From NCBI RefSeq assembly GCF_902168175.1, contig NZ_CABHOU010000072.1:360294-424293 (forward strand): 64,000 nt of DNA, given 5' to 3'. Below the pieces are notes generated by a model. That model saw only the letters and a list, made by a program, of their open reading frames with translations, did not search any database and had not been told where the DNA came from. Made by a program: the position numbers and the translations under genes. Below are positions 16,915 to 25,810 of this stretch, piece by piece; positions within the stretch are counted from its first letter, which is position 1; every line of letters starts with the position of its first letter. Source of the stretch: an uncultured Chitinophaga sp. GTDB lineage: Bacteria > Bacteroidota > Bacteroidia > Chitinophagales > Chitinophagaceae.

Positions 16915-18875
16915 AGCGCGTCCTGTCTGTCATACTCAGCCTTTTGTTATCCGGCATCGCTTCCGCGCTGCCGAAAGAGATTCCTCTTACCCTGAGCCGA
17001 TTTTACCAGGTGGTAAGTTCCACCAAAAGCCTCCATGAGCTCATCGACCATGACATTAATACTCGTCCTGAACCAACCTGGCACCTGCTGGCCTACCCGG
17101 CAGAAATACGTTACGAATTCCCGAAGGAGATGGGTGTAAGTATATCACAGGTGCGTTTTTACGATGGCATGGGTACCGCCGAAGGCAGGCCGTTCAAACT
17201 TTACGTGATTGCGCCTGACAGCTGGAAAAAGACACTAATCGCCACCTTCACCGGCGATGCGTACAATGAATGGGTGACGGTTAACCTGAAAGCGCCGGTA
17301 AAAGCCCGGTACCTGGTGATCGAAAAAGGAAATCTCTTTCCTAATGAGATGCAGTTAATGGGCGATTTTAAGCCTTATAAAGAGCCGGAACTCCCCGCGC
17401 CACAACATAAGCCGTTCAGCTATTTCCTGGGCGTTAACGGGTTTGAATGGAACGTTTTAAAGGACCCGGCGAACGAGGTGACGTTCGGAGAAATTGACGA
17501 ATCAAAGTTCGAACTGCTAAAACCACTGACGGCCTTCCGGCATTATATGGACTGGGAAAAACTGGAACATAGTCCGGGTAAGTATACTTTTAGTCCAACC
17601 CGCTCGGGCGCCTGGGATTACGACCGGATGTATGAGGCCATGAAAAGCAATAGCATAGAGATCCTCGCCTGTTTTAAAACGATCCCCGAATTCATCATCA
17701 ACACATATCCCGAAAAGGACCGCGATTATGGGAATGTACCAACCCGCTACGGGCTTGATCTGACAAAGCCCGTTTCCTATATCGAACAGGCACGGGCGGT
17801 GTTTCAGTATACGGCGCGTTACGGCAGCAATAAAAACGTAGATCCCAGATTGGTAAAAGTGGACTTTAAACCTCAGTTTGGTCCGGGCACACGGGCGAAT
17901 GAGCGTAAAATAGGCTTAGGGCTGATACGGTACATTGAGTGCGATAATGAACGTGATAAGTGGTGGGCGGGCAGAAAGGCATACCAAACGGGGCGGGAAT
18001 ATGCCGCCAACCTCTCCGCCTTCTACGATGGCGATCAGGGCCGCCTGGGCCCCGGAACGGGCGTTAAAGCGGCCGATTCGACCTGCCAGGTGGTAATCGG
18101 CGGCATTGCTGCTGCTGAACCTGATTATATACGGGCGATTATCGACTGGTGTAACGAATTCAGAGGCGGAAATCTGTGTTTTGACGTGATTAATTACCAC
18201 CAGTACGCCAACGATGCCGGTTCAGTGCAATATGGCGAGGCTAAAACAGGCATGGCACCCGAAGTGGCACGGCTCGGCGATATTGCAGACAAGTTCCTGG
18301 AACTTTCTCACCGCTATGCAGGCGGCCGGGAAATATGGGTAACAGAGTCCGGATACGATATACACCAGGAGTCGCCGCAGCATGTACCTGCCGTGGGAAA
18401 ACGAAGCGTATTACAAACCCAGGCCGACTGGATACTCCGCACCTCCCTGCTTTATTCGAGAAAAGGCATCGATCGCCTGTTCTTTTACCAGTTGTTTGAT
18501 GATAATGCGGGGCAATCCTGCCAATTCTGCACCACCGGGCTGGCCGACGAGGCGGCAAGGAAGCGGAGGCCTGCCCTCGACTTCCTGATGCAGGCCAATG
18601 CGCTGATCGGAAATTGTGTATATACCTCCTCCCAGAGTAATAACCCGGTGGCCGACCTTTACACCAACAACGAAAAAAAGATATATGTACTTTACTCCCC
18701 TACAGAGGCCGGGAAAGAAATTTCTTTTACCCTCCGGTTGCCAGCCGGTACAAAACAGGTAAAACTGCACCGTTTGGCAGAAGGGCAGCGTGTTACAACT
18801 ACGCAAAGTATTTCGGTGGAGAATGATAAATTGTCGTTAATACTTACAGAAATTCCGGTATTTATTGAATTATAA
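16911..18875 (+). CDS. Secreted clan GH-A glycoside hydrolase with N-terminal discoidin-like domain
   Basis: 654 residues. A signal peptide (cleavage after about residue 19, IASA) is followed by a beta-sandwich that resembles an F5/8-type or carbohydrate-binding domain (about 25-155). The catalytic TIM barrel follows. Asn346-Glu347 in IECDNERDKWW fits the acid/base of clan GH-A, and Glu479 in WVTESGYD fits the nucleophile. A small C-terminal beta domain ends the protein. GH39- or GH5-like assignment is plausible but not certain, and the substrate is unknown. It stands outside the SusC/SusD operon, 1.2 kb away. Confidence 0.8.
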   Translation: MKRVLSVILSLLLSGIASALPKEIPLTLSRFYQVVSSTKSLHELIDHDINTRPEPTWHLLAYPAEIRYEFPKEMGVSISQVRFYDGMGTAEGRPFKLYVIAPDSWKKTLIATFTGDAYNEWVTVNLKAPVKARYLVIEKGNLFPNEMQLMGDFKPYKEPELPAPQHKPFSYFLGVNGFEWNVLKDPANEVTFGEIDESKFELLKPLTAFRHYMDWEKLEHSPGKYTFSPTRSGAWDYDRMYEAMKSNSIEILACFKTIPEFIINTYPEKDRDYGNVPTRYGLDLTKPVSYIEQARAVFQYTARYGSNKNVDPRLVKVDFKPQFGPGTRANERKIGLGLIRYIECDNERDKWWAGRKAYQTGREYAANLSAFYDGDQGRLGPGTGVKAADSTCQVVIGGIAAAEPDYIRAIIDWCNEFRGGNLCFDVINYHQYANDAGSVQYGEAKTGMAPEVARLGDIADKFLELSHRYAGGREIWVTESGYDIHQESPQHVPAVGKRSVLQTQADWILRTSLLYSRKGIDRLFFYQLFDDNAGQSCQFCTTGLADEAARKRRPALDFLMQANALIGNCVYTSSQSNNPVADLYTNNEKKIYVLYSPTEAGKEISFTLRLPAGTKQVKLHRLAEGQRVTTTQSISVENDKLSLILTEIPVFIEL

Positions 18876-18935
18876 TTTGGCATGTCCGTTTATAAAGACT
18901 ACATTCGCATCCATAATTTTAATTCAATTTATCAA

Positions 18936-19139
18936 ATGAACACAAAATTCATTGGAACTGTAAAGTTCTTCAACGAAACAAAAGGCTTTGGCTTCATTAA
19001 ACATGAAGAAACTAACAAAGAAACTTTCGTACATGTAACAGGCCTCGTACACGAGATCCAGGCAGACGACCGCGTAGAGTTTGAATTGCAGGAAGGTAGG
19101 AAAGGCGAGAATGCCGTTAATGTAAGGCGTATTGACTAA
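18936..19139 (+). CDS. Cold-shock-domain protein
   Basis: 67 residues, the size of CspA-type single-domain proteins. It shows GTVKFFNETKGFGFIKHE with RNP1 (KGFGFI) and an RNP2-like FVHVT. These proteins bind single-stranded RNA and act as RNA chaperones. The start is ATG 18936, since an upstream in-frame extension lacks conserved residues. A strong terminator follows 24 bases after the stop. Confidence 0.93.
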   Translation: MNTKFIGTVKFFNETKGFGFIKHEETNKETFVHVTGLVHEIQADDRVEFELQEGRKGENAVNVRRID

Positions 19140-19163
19140 GTTTAGCTTAACGATACCTTTTTG

Positions 19164-19195
19164 GAAAGCCGGTTCTTGGACCGGCTTTCTCTTTT
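19164..19195 (+). terminator. Terminator of the cold-shock gene
   Basis: A perfect 10-bp stem (19164-19173 with 19180-19189, GAAAGCCGGT), a 6-base loop and TCTTTT. It may also serve the convergent regulator gene. Confidence 0.85.
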
Positions 19196-19198
19196 ATA

Positions 19199-19840
19199 CT
19201 ACTTGATCAGTCCCCTCTTCATTGCTTCCTTCACCAAACCCGCGGTATTTTTAACCCCCAGCTTTTGCACGATATTAAAACGATGTGCTTCCACGGTGCG
19301 CAAACTGATATATAATTCATCGGCTATTTCGTGGTTGTTATATTCCGCCGCGATCAATCGTAAAACATCTTTCTCCCGGTTCGTTAAAGGTATTTCATAA
19401 CGGCTTGTACGCTGCCCCGTTATTGCTTCATGTAATAATTTCTGTTGTATCTGTTCATCAAGAAATTGTTTGCCGTCCATTACTTTATAAATGGCTTCCA
19501 GTATGGTATTATGATCCGTGTTTTTTAGTACGTAACCCATCGCACCATTTCTGATAATCTGACGTACGTAATGTGCATCGTCGAGGCTGGTCAATACAAT
19601 CACTTTTACCTGCGGATAATCTTTCACGATCATCCTGCATAACTCAATTCCGGAGATGTCCTGCAACTGTATATCCATCAGTACGAGATCGGGAGGCTCC
19701 GTGGCGAGGCAGGCTACAAGCGCGAGACCGCTGTTAGTTGTAAAACCGATATCTATACCGGGAACTCTGCCCAGTCTCGATTTTAATCCGTCTATTACTA
19801 TGGGGTGATCATCTACTAAATAAATCTTAACCGGCATCAT
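19199..19840 (-). CDS. NarL/FixJ-family response regulator (orphan)
   Basis: 213 residues from the ATG pair at 19840/19837; the longer frame adds 19 residues before the conserved receiver start and is rejected. The receiver has acidic pair Asp10-Asp11, phospho-acceptor Asp56 in VLMDIQ, Thr in VLTS and Lys in YVLKN. The C-terminal LuxR-type helix-turn-helix is LTNREKDVLRLIAAEYNNHE and following. No sensor kinase gene is adjacent. It is divergent from susC and shares the 241-base gap, so regulation of that locus is possible but unproven. Confidence 0.92.
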   Translation of the reverse strand: MMPVKIYLVDDHPIVIDGLKSRLGRVPGIDIGFTTNSGLALVACLATEPPDLVLMDIQLQDISGIELCRMIVKDYPQVKVIVLTSLDDAHYVRQIIRNGAMGYVLKNTDHNTILEAIYKVMDGKQFLDEQIQQKLLHEAITGQRTSRYEIPLTNREKDVLRLIAAEYNNHEIADELYISLRTVEAHRFNIVQKLGVKNTAGLVKEAMKRGLIK

Positions 19841-19972
19841 AAAATACTGCTTTGTGGTTTCCGTAGTGTGGGGTATATGCAATATTAGCTGATGCAAAAA
19901 AGATTATCGTACGTGTAAACACTTAGCTCTAAAAATAGGTGATCCATACAATATACCACAAAACGTGCGCCC

Positions 19973-19980
19973 TAGTTTTG
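19973..19980 (+). promoter_or_regulatory. Candidate -7 element of the SusC/SusD operon
   Basis: TAGTTTTG matches TAnnTTTG, about 100 bases before the susC start. No good -33 motif is seen. It lies in the gap shared with the divergent response-regulator gene. Confidence 0.4.
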
Positions 19981-20081
19981 CATATGGAACCATCAGTGGA
20001 TACTGAACAATCTAAACCTGCCAATGAAAGACGCTGGCCCATCTATCTGAAGTGTAGCAATAGCAGTTTAAATCACCTTAA

Positions 20082-23006
20082 ATGACAACCAAAATGAAAA
20101 AACAACTGGCTGGAGTGTTTACAATGCTATGCCTTACATTGTCCATTGTATTGCATGCCCAGCAAAAAAAAGTTACAGGAACTGTAACCGATCGTAACGG
20201 CGCCGTACTCCCCGGCGCAACTGTTACCGTTAACAAAGGCAAAACAGGCACCGTTACCAACACGGAAGGCAAATTCGAAATCGCTGCCCCGGACGATGGT
20301 AATGTTACCATCAACTTCACCGGCTACAAATCACAAACGGTTAAAGTAGGCGCATCTGGCGAAGTAAATGTGAGTTTACAGGAAGATGTGGCGAAACTGG
20401 ATGAGGTAATTGTTACCGGCCTGGCTACCACCGTAAAACGCCGTAACCTGGCGAACGCGGTAGCTACTGTATCTGCTAAAGAATTATCGGGCACAGCGCC
20501 TGCACAAACTTTTGATGCGGCACTGAACGGAAAAATTACCGGCGCTAATATTGTTGCCAACTCTGGTGCGCCTGGCGGTGGTATTTCGGTAAAACTAAGG
20601 GGTGTTACTACGTTCTATGGTAGTACAGAACCATTGTACGTGATCGACGGCGTAATCATAAGCAACCGCGCAGTGTCTGGCGGTCTTAATGCTGTTACTG
20701 CCGCAGGTGGCGGCGCTCCCACCTCCGACCAGGATAACGCTCCGGGCAGGATAGCGGACATCAATCCTGCTGATATTGAAAACATAGAAGTCCTGAAAGG
20801 TGCTTCTGCTTCGGCCATATACGGTTCGCAGGCGGCTGCGGGTGTGGTGGTTATTACTACCAAAAAGGGACGCGCAGGCAAAACAAAAATAAGCCTGAAC
20901 CAGGACCTCGGCGTAATATCTGTTCGTCACTTACTGGGTACACGCGAACTGAACGAAGACCGTGTTCGCGAACGTACACGCTGGCGCCTGGCCGATTACC
21001 AGGCTGCCGTGGCTGCAGGCAAAATATATGACTATGAGAAAGAGTTGTATGGCAACGATGGATTTACGCGTAATACATCACTGAGCGCCAGCGGTGGTAA
21101 CGAAAAAACAACGTTTCTGTTTAGTGCAGGCAACAAAGATGAAGATGGCATCATCAAACGCACTGGTTATGAAAACAGCAGCGTTAGGGTGAATGTGGAT
21201 CATCGCCTGTCAGACAAAGTGAAGATAGGTCTCACCTCTACTTACATCCGCAGCTCCACCGACCGTGGCATTACCAATAACGACAACCGCGGTGTTACCT
21301 TCGGTGTAGCCCTCTCCACTACACCATCGTTCATGGAATTACATCCCAACGAAAACGGTATTTATCCCCGCAACCGTTACGCATCTTCCAATCCATTGGA
21401 AACCCGCGACAAAATGCGGAACAATGAACTGGTAAACAGGTTTGTAGGCGGTGTTAATCTCGAAGCTACTTTACAGCAATCTGCTTTATCTACCACCCGG
21501 TTTATTGGCCGTGCGGGCGTGGATTATTTTAACATGAAGTCCATGTTGCTGTTCCCTTCTACCCTGCAATTCCAAAGTATTACACGCGGACAAAACGTAC
21601 AGGGTAATGCCAACAACCTCTTTACTAACTGGTCGGCCTTCCTGGTAAATACGATCAGCACTAAAAGTAACCTGTCGTTTACCAGCACCTTAGGTCTTAC
21701 ACACGAAACCGGCAACTTCGATCAGATACTGAACGTGGCTACACAGCTAATCGGCGAACAAACGAGTCTTGACCAGGCCGGCGCCATTGATGTAACGCAG
21801 TCACGTACCAGTTTCCGTAACGATGGTTTGTTCGTGCAGGAGGAAATATCCATCAAAGAATTCCTGAACCTTACCGCCGGTATACGTTTCGATAAATCGA
21901 CCAACAACGGTGATCACGAAAAATATTACCTGTTCCCCAAAGCTAACATCGCCTGGAACCTTACCAAAATGGCAGGCTGGAGCAACAGTATATTAAACGA
22001 CCTGAAGCTGCGTGTAGCCTATGGCGAAGGCAACGGGTTACCTACATTTAACAGCCGGTTCACCACACTCACCGGCAGTAATATTGGCGGCAAACCAGGT
22101 TCCGCTATCTACTTTGTATTGGGTAACGAAAACATTGAACCAGAAAGACAAACAGAACTGGAAGGTGGTGTAGACATCAGTTTCCTCGATGGTAAAATTT
22201 CACTGGAAGCTACCTACTACAACAAAGTAATCCGTAACATGCTGTTACAGGCCGAACCTCCCGGCTCTACAGGTTTTGCGGTAGAATGGATCAATGGCGG
22301 CAAACTGCGTAACCGCGGACTGGAATTAGGTCTGCGTACTGTTCCGGTAAGTACTAAAAACATCCGCTGGGGCTCTAACCTGAACGTATGGTTTAACCGC
22401 TCTACCGTACTGGAATTAAACACCCCTGCTTTTGATCCCGGTGGTTCGTTCGGCGCAACGTACGGCACCTACTTTGTAGAGGAAGGAAAACCAGCCACAC
22501 AGATCATTGGCGTAATAGATGCGGAAGGTAATACCGCACAGGTAGGTAACTCAGAGCCCGACTTCCAGGCCAGCTGGTTTAACGAAGTGACCCTGTTTAA
22601 AAACCTTAGCCTGCGTTTCTTCTTCCATTGGAAAAATGGTGGCGATAACGTAAACCTGACTCAGTTGCTGAACGATGGCGGTGGTACCAGTGCCGATTTT
22701 GATGTATTGGAAGCCAATGGTCAAAAACGTGGACGCAACCGGTTAAACGGGTTCTCCTCTTACGTACAGGATGCCAGTTACCTGCGCCTTCGTGAGCTGG
22801 GGCTGTATTACCGCTTGCCGTTAAACCTCAAATTCATGGAAGGTATTACCATCGGCGCATCTGCCAACAACTACTTCACATGGACTAAATACAAAGGCTA
22901 CGATCCGGAAGTGTCCAACTTCGGTACAGGCTTTTCTACTGGTATAGACGTGGCGCCATACCCTGCTACGAAACGTTTGCAGTTCCACCTTGCCTTTAAT
23001 TTCTAA
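20082..23006 (+). CDS. SusC/RagA-family TonB-linked outer-membrane transporter
   Basis: 974 residues. A signal peptide (ends near LHAQ) is followed by a carboxypeptidase-D-like domain (KKVTGTVTDRNGAVLPGATV, GTVTNTEGKFEI), then the TonB plug with PLYVIDGVIISNR and a GRIADINPADIENIEVLKGA segment, then the 22-strand barrel ending in Phe (FHLAFNF). With its SusD partner it imports oligosaccharides or peptides at the outer membrane. The substrate cannot be read from the sequence, and no degrading enzyme is co-transcribed. An internal ATG five codons in is an equally good start. Confidence 0.95.
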   Translation: MTTKMKKQLAGVFTMLCLTLSIVLHAQQKKVTGTVTDRNGAVLPGATVTVNKGKTGTVTNTEGKFEIAAPDDGNVTINFTGYKSQTVKVGASGEVNVSLQEDVAKLDEVIVTGLATTVKRRNLANAVATVSAKELSGTAPAQTFDAALNGKITGANIVANSGAPGGGISVKLRGVTTFYGSTEPLYVIDGVIISNRAVSGGLNAVTAAGGGAPTSDQDNAPGRIADINPADIENIEVLKGASASAIYGSQAAAGVVVITTKKGRAGKTKISLNQDLGVISVRHLLGTRELNEDRVRERTRWRLADYQAAVAAGKIYDYEKELYGNDGFTRNTSLSASGGNEKTTFLFSAGNKDEDGIIKRTGYENSSVRVNVDHRLSDKVKIGLTSTYIRSSTDRGITNNDNRGVTFGVALSTTPSFMELHPNENGIYPRNRYASSNPLETRDKMRNNELVNRFVGGVNLEATLQQSALSTTRFIGRAGVDYFNMKSMLLFPSTLQFQSITRGQNVQGNANNLFTNWSAFLVNTISTKSNLSFTSTLGLTHETGNFDQILNVATQLIGEQTSLDQAGAIDVTQSRTSFRNDGLFVQEEISIKEFLNLTAGIRFDKSTNNGDHEKYYLFPKANIAWNLTKMAGWSNSILNDLKLRVAYGEGNGLPTFNSRFTTLTGSNIGGKPGSAIYFVLGNENIEPERQTELEGGVDISFLDGKISLEATYYNKVIRNMLLQAEPPGSTGFAVEWINGGKLRNRGLELGLRTVPVSTKNIRWGSNLNVWFNRSTVLELNTPAFDPGGSFGATYGTYFVEEGKPATQIIGVIDAEGNTAQVGNSEPDFQASWFNEVTLFKNLSLRFFFHWKNGGDNVNLTQLLNDGGGTSADFDVLEANGQKRGRNRLNGFSSYVQDASYLRLRELGLYYRLPLNLKFMEGITIGASANNYFTWTKYKGYDPEVSNFGTGFSTGIDVAPYPATKRLQFHLAFNF

Positions 23007-23027
23007 CACAGGAACTTAAAAAGATTC

Positions 23028-24338
23028 ATGATGAAAAAACTAATTCAGATATCGATGTTTTGTGCGGCAGGTTTCCTGGCCGCCTGTAATAAGGATGCCA
23101 TCAACAACTCCAATGCCCCTACGATGGACCAGATCACCAAAAATCCCACCATCCCCGAACTCAATAACCTGGTAACTGGTACCGAGTCGGCTATGCGGGT
23201 AGACTTAGATCTGTACATTGAAACAGTGAGTGTGATCGGCCGGGAGCTTTACCGTTTCTCTGCTTCCGATACCAGGTGGACGGGCGAGGTGTTGGGCTTT
23301 GCCGATTTTACACTCGACCCTACTTCATTTTACGGGAACCGTCCATGGGTATACCGTTACAGCACGGTGCGTAATGCGCTGTTGTTGATCAAGGGTGCCA
23401 AAAACTCCAAAGCTATTGCCACAGAGCAGCGTAATGGTTATTATGGATTTGCTAAAACCATTATCGCGTACCAATTATTGCTGAACCTCAATCTTACGTA
23501 CCAAAACGGCATCCGCACGGATGTGACGGATTATCGCAAGCTGGGGCCGATTGTAACTAAGGATAAAGCACTGGAGGATATCGCCGCCCTGTTGGACGAA
23601 GCAGACGCAAACCTGGCTGCTTCTGACTTTACTTTTGAACTGTCTTCTGGTTTCGCCGGTCTGGACGACGAAGCAGGTTTCCGCAAGTTTAACCGCGCGA
23701 TAGCCGCCCGTGTAGCTGCTTACCGGGAAAAATGGGCGGATGTGCAAACAGCACTTAACGGTTCGTTCCTGAACCTCACTGCAAACCCGGATAATGGCGC
23801 CTTTCATGTATACGCATTAGCTGCCGGCGATGTAATCAACCCCTTGTATTTTCCGCAGAATGAAAATGGTGAAATTCGCGTAGTACATCCTTCTTATATC
23901 ACCGATATGGAAGCCGGCGACAACCGTATTGCCAAAGCAGCATTGCGTACTACACCAGCCAGCGAGGCCGGACTTACCGGTGCTTACGACTTCTGGTTGT
24001 ATAAAAGCGAAACGGACCCGGTATCGATTATCCGCAACGAGGAACTGGTACTGTTGTATGCCGAAAGCAAAATTCAGCTTAATGCCCTCACCGATGCCCG
24101 CGACGCTTTAAACCAGGTGCGCGCATGGCATGGTCTGCCTGTATATTCCGAGGCCATGACAAAAGAAGCATTGCTGGACCAGCTGCTTAAACAGCGCCGT
24201 TATTCATTATTTGGAGAAGGCCACCGCTGGGTGGATATGCGCAGGTACGGCCGGCTGGCGCAATTACCTAAAGACCGTGCGAATGATGATGTGTGGGAGC
24301 AACTGCCGTTGCCTTTGTCGGAAGGAAGTGGCAAATAA
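23028..24338 (+). CDS. SusD/RagB-family surface lipoprotein
   Basis: 436 residues, somewhat short for SusD proteins (often about 500). The lipobox is FLAAC (Cys20). Family marks include RNEELVLLYAESKIQLN, ALNQVRAWHGLP and LLKQRRYSLFGEGHRWVDMR. It acts as the lid and ligand-binding partner of the preceding SusC transporter (21-base gap). A terminator closes the two-gene operon. Confidence 0.93.
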   Translation: MMKKLIQISMFCAAGFLAACNKDAINNSNAPTMDQITKNPTIPELNNLVTGTESAMRVDLDLYIETVSVIGRELYRFSASDTRWTGEVLGFADFTLDPTSFYGNRPWVYRYSTVRNALLLIKGAKNSKAIATEQRNGYYGFAKTIIAYQLLLNLNLTYQNGIRTDVTDYRKLGPIVTKDKALEDIAALLDEADANLAASDFTFELSSGFAGLDDEAGFRKFNRAIAARVAAYREKWADVQTALNGSFLNLTANPDNGAFHVYALAAGDVINPLYFPQNENGEIRVVHPSYITDMEAGDNRIAKAALRTTPASEAGLTGAYDFWLYKSETDPVSIIRNEELVLLYAESKIQLNALTDARDALNQVRAWHGLPVYSEAMTKEALLDQLLKQRRYSLFGEGHRWVDMRRYGRLAQLPKDRANDDVWEQLPLPLSEGSGK

Positions 24339-24371
24339 GTAAGTTTTCTCATCTATGCCATAATTGTAAAT

Positions 24372-24400
24372 AAGGGTGTCCCCGCAAAGGGACACCCTTT
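24372..24400 (+). terminator. Terminator of the SusC/SusD operon
   Basis: An 11-bp stem (24372-24382 with 24389-24399, AAGGGTGTCCC), 6-base loop, then TT. It is symmetrical enough to work also for the convergent AHSA1 gene. Confidence 0.8.
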
Positions 24401-24407
24401 ATGTATC

Positions 24408-24827
24408 TTACAGCGATTCTGTATAACTTTTGAAATTGTCGAGGATAGCCTGCCAGCCTGCCTGCTGCATCTCCAGCGGGTTAGTGCCTTCAGGATCGAA
24501 GGTTTCCGTCACTTTGGTACCTTCGCCATCCTGCGTAAACAATACTTTCACCTTACGGCCGTCAGACATGTCATAAGCAATCTCTTTGTGCAGTTCTACT
24601 TTGGAGTATACACCACCGAAATCAAAACTCATGCTGCCGTCTTTCGCGGCCATCGTGGAAGTGAATTTGCCGCCGGTACGCAGGTCGTTTTCTGCAAATG
24701 GCGTATGCCAGTCTGGCGATGCGTTGTTCCATCGCATAATATGTTCAGGGCTACTCCATACTTCCCATACTTTGGCAACGGGTGCGTTAACAGTACTTTC
24801 TACAGTAATTGGGTTTCTTGTTTCCAT
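24408..24827 (-). CDS. AHSA1/SRPBCC-family protein
   Basis: 139 residues with the START-like hydrophobic ligand-binding fold: TVNAPVAKVWEVWSSPEHIMRW at the start cut across the first strand and helix, and a long C-terminal helix. No catalytic residues are expected and the ligand is unknown. One of four SRPBCC proteins in the window. A TATCTTTA -7-like element on the minus strand (24849-24856) sits 22 bases before the start. Confidence 0.88.
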   Translation of the reverse strand: METRNPITVESTVNAPVAKVWEVWSSPEHIMRWNNASPDWHTPFAENDLRTGGKFTSTMAAKDGSMSFDFGGVYSKVELHKEIAYDMSDGRKVKVLFTQDGEGTKVTETFDPEGTNPLEMQQAGWQAILDNFKSYTESL

Positions 24828-24848
24828 TTCTTTTAATTTTTAACACCA

Positions 24849-24856
24849 TAAAGATA
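24849..24856 (-). promoter_or_regulatory. Candidate -7 element for the AHSA1 gene
   Basis: The minus strand reads TATCTTTA, one base from TAnnTTTG, 21 bases before the ATG. Confidence 0.35.
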
Positions 24857-24919
24857 GGGTGCTTTTTTGGCGATAGAGGTGGCTGGAAACGACGAATTGG
24901 GGGGGCGCAAACGACAGTT

Positions 24920-25294
24920 TTACAAATAGATTTTGCCTCCGGGCGAAGGTGTATTGTCTACTACCACTTCCATTTTTTCTGCGTCGACTAACAACCCCAG
25001 TTCCAGTAAAGGTCCGGAACCAAGATAAGGTGGTGTATCGCCGGGCAAAATAAGCACATTACAGCTTATTTCGCGCCCCAGGCAGCTAACGGTCAGCGGT
25101 CCGGCAATATTACAAAACTGCACCTCGCCATTGCTCAATTTCACTTCCTTAGCTGCAATCACCGGCAATTTCAGCTCCGCCTGCCAGGCCTCGTTCAGCG
25201 CCAGCGAATGGAAACTCCTGTTCACCAGGACCGAAAGCGGAATGGTTCTACCTGCATGTACAAGCGTAATGCTGGCATAAATAATATTACTCAT
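24920..25294 (-). CDS. Retropepsin-like (clan AA, COG5550-type) protein with substituted active site
   Basis: 124 residues with no signal peptide. The pattern resembles small bacterial clan AA aspartyl proteases: a first half ending in LSVLVNRSFHSLALNEAW, then KEVKLSNGEVQFCNIAGPL, and the late YLGSGPLLELGLLVDAEKM typical of the second conserved loop and helix. The expected catalytic triplet D-T/S-G reads Asn25-Arg26-Ser27, so peptidase activity is unlikely. Family assignment is by recall of the pattern, not a search. It is a lone minus-strand gene beside a 516-base repeat-bearing gap. Confidence 0.6.
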   Translation of the reverse strand: MSNIIYASITLVHAGRTIPLSVLVNRSFHSLALNEAWQAELKLPVIAAKEVKLSNGEVQFCNIAGPLTVSCLGREISCNVLILPGDTPPYLGSGPLLELGLLVDAEKMEVVVDNTPSPGGKIYL

Positions 25295-25810
25295 CAGAAT
25301 ATCGATTGCCAGCTAAAGATATTCAATTTGTTTTTAATGAATGTTAAATATATGGGACCAGCTCCGGTACTGCTATTTTGCCGCCGTTGTGTCACTCCCT
25401 TCAGCTGTTTGAACATTATTGGGCAGAAACTAAGCACCACTGCCCGCGTTAGCGGGCACACAATATAGTTTAGCATCCGCAGCGTCTCGCACTACGCAAT
25501 CACCTGTTGTACCGCGCAACAAACCTAAAGGTCACTCCCTTCAGCGGCTGGAGCAGTATTGGGCTGTGTATACACCGTATGGCAAACTAACAATATGGCC
25601 TATAAATGGAAAACCGGATACCACGGTAACCGCATCAACTGAAAAAGGAAAATAAAAGAGAAGAGGAAGAAAAAGCCGTTTTCATAACGTGAAACCTATA
25701 ATATTGGCGAAACGGCTATAACGTAAGAGCAGCAAGATAAATAATTGTTAAATATCCACCATCCTGCTCTATCCTGTTTCGGGAAATAACACCTCCTGCC
25801 CCGGCAGTCG
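25295..25810. repeat. Intergenic stretch with two copies of a dispersed repeat
   Basis: No gene is seen in these 516 bases. The motif GTCACTCCCTTCAGC occurs at 25391-25405 and 25531-25545, each followed by ATTGGGC (25418-25424, 25558-25564). The second copy is followed by GTGTATACACC (25566-25576). The same modules occur inverted at 44766-44843. A small palindrome, TGCCCGC-GTTA-GCGGGCA, lies at 25441-25458. Confidence 0.75.

Noticed and set aside
25441..25458. Palindrome TGCCCGC-GTTA-GCGGGCA as a terminator
   Set aside because: It lies upstream of, not after, the neighbouring gene and lacks a T-tract on either strand.
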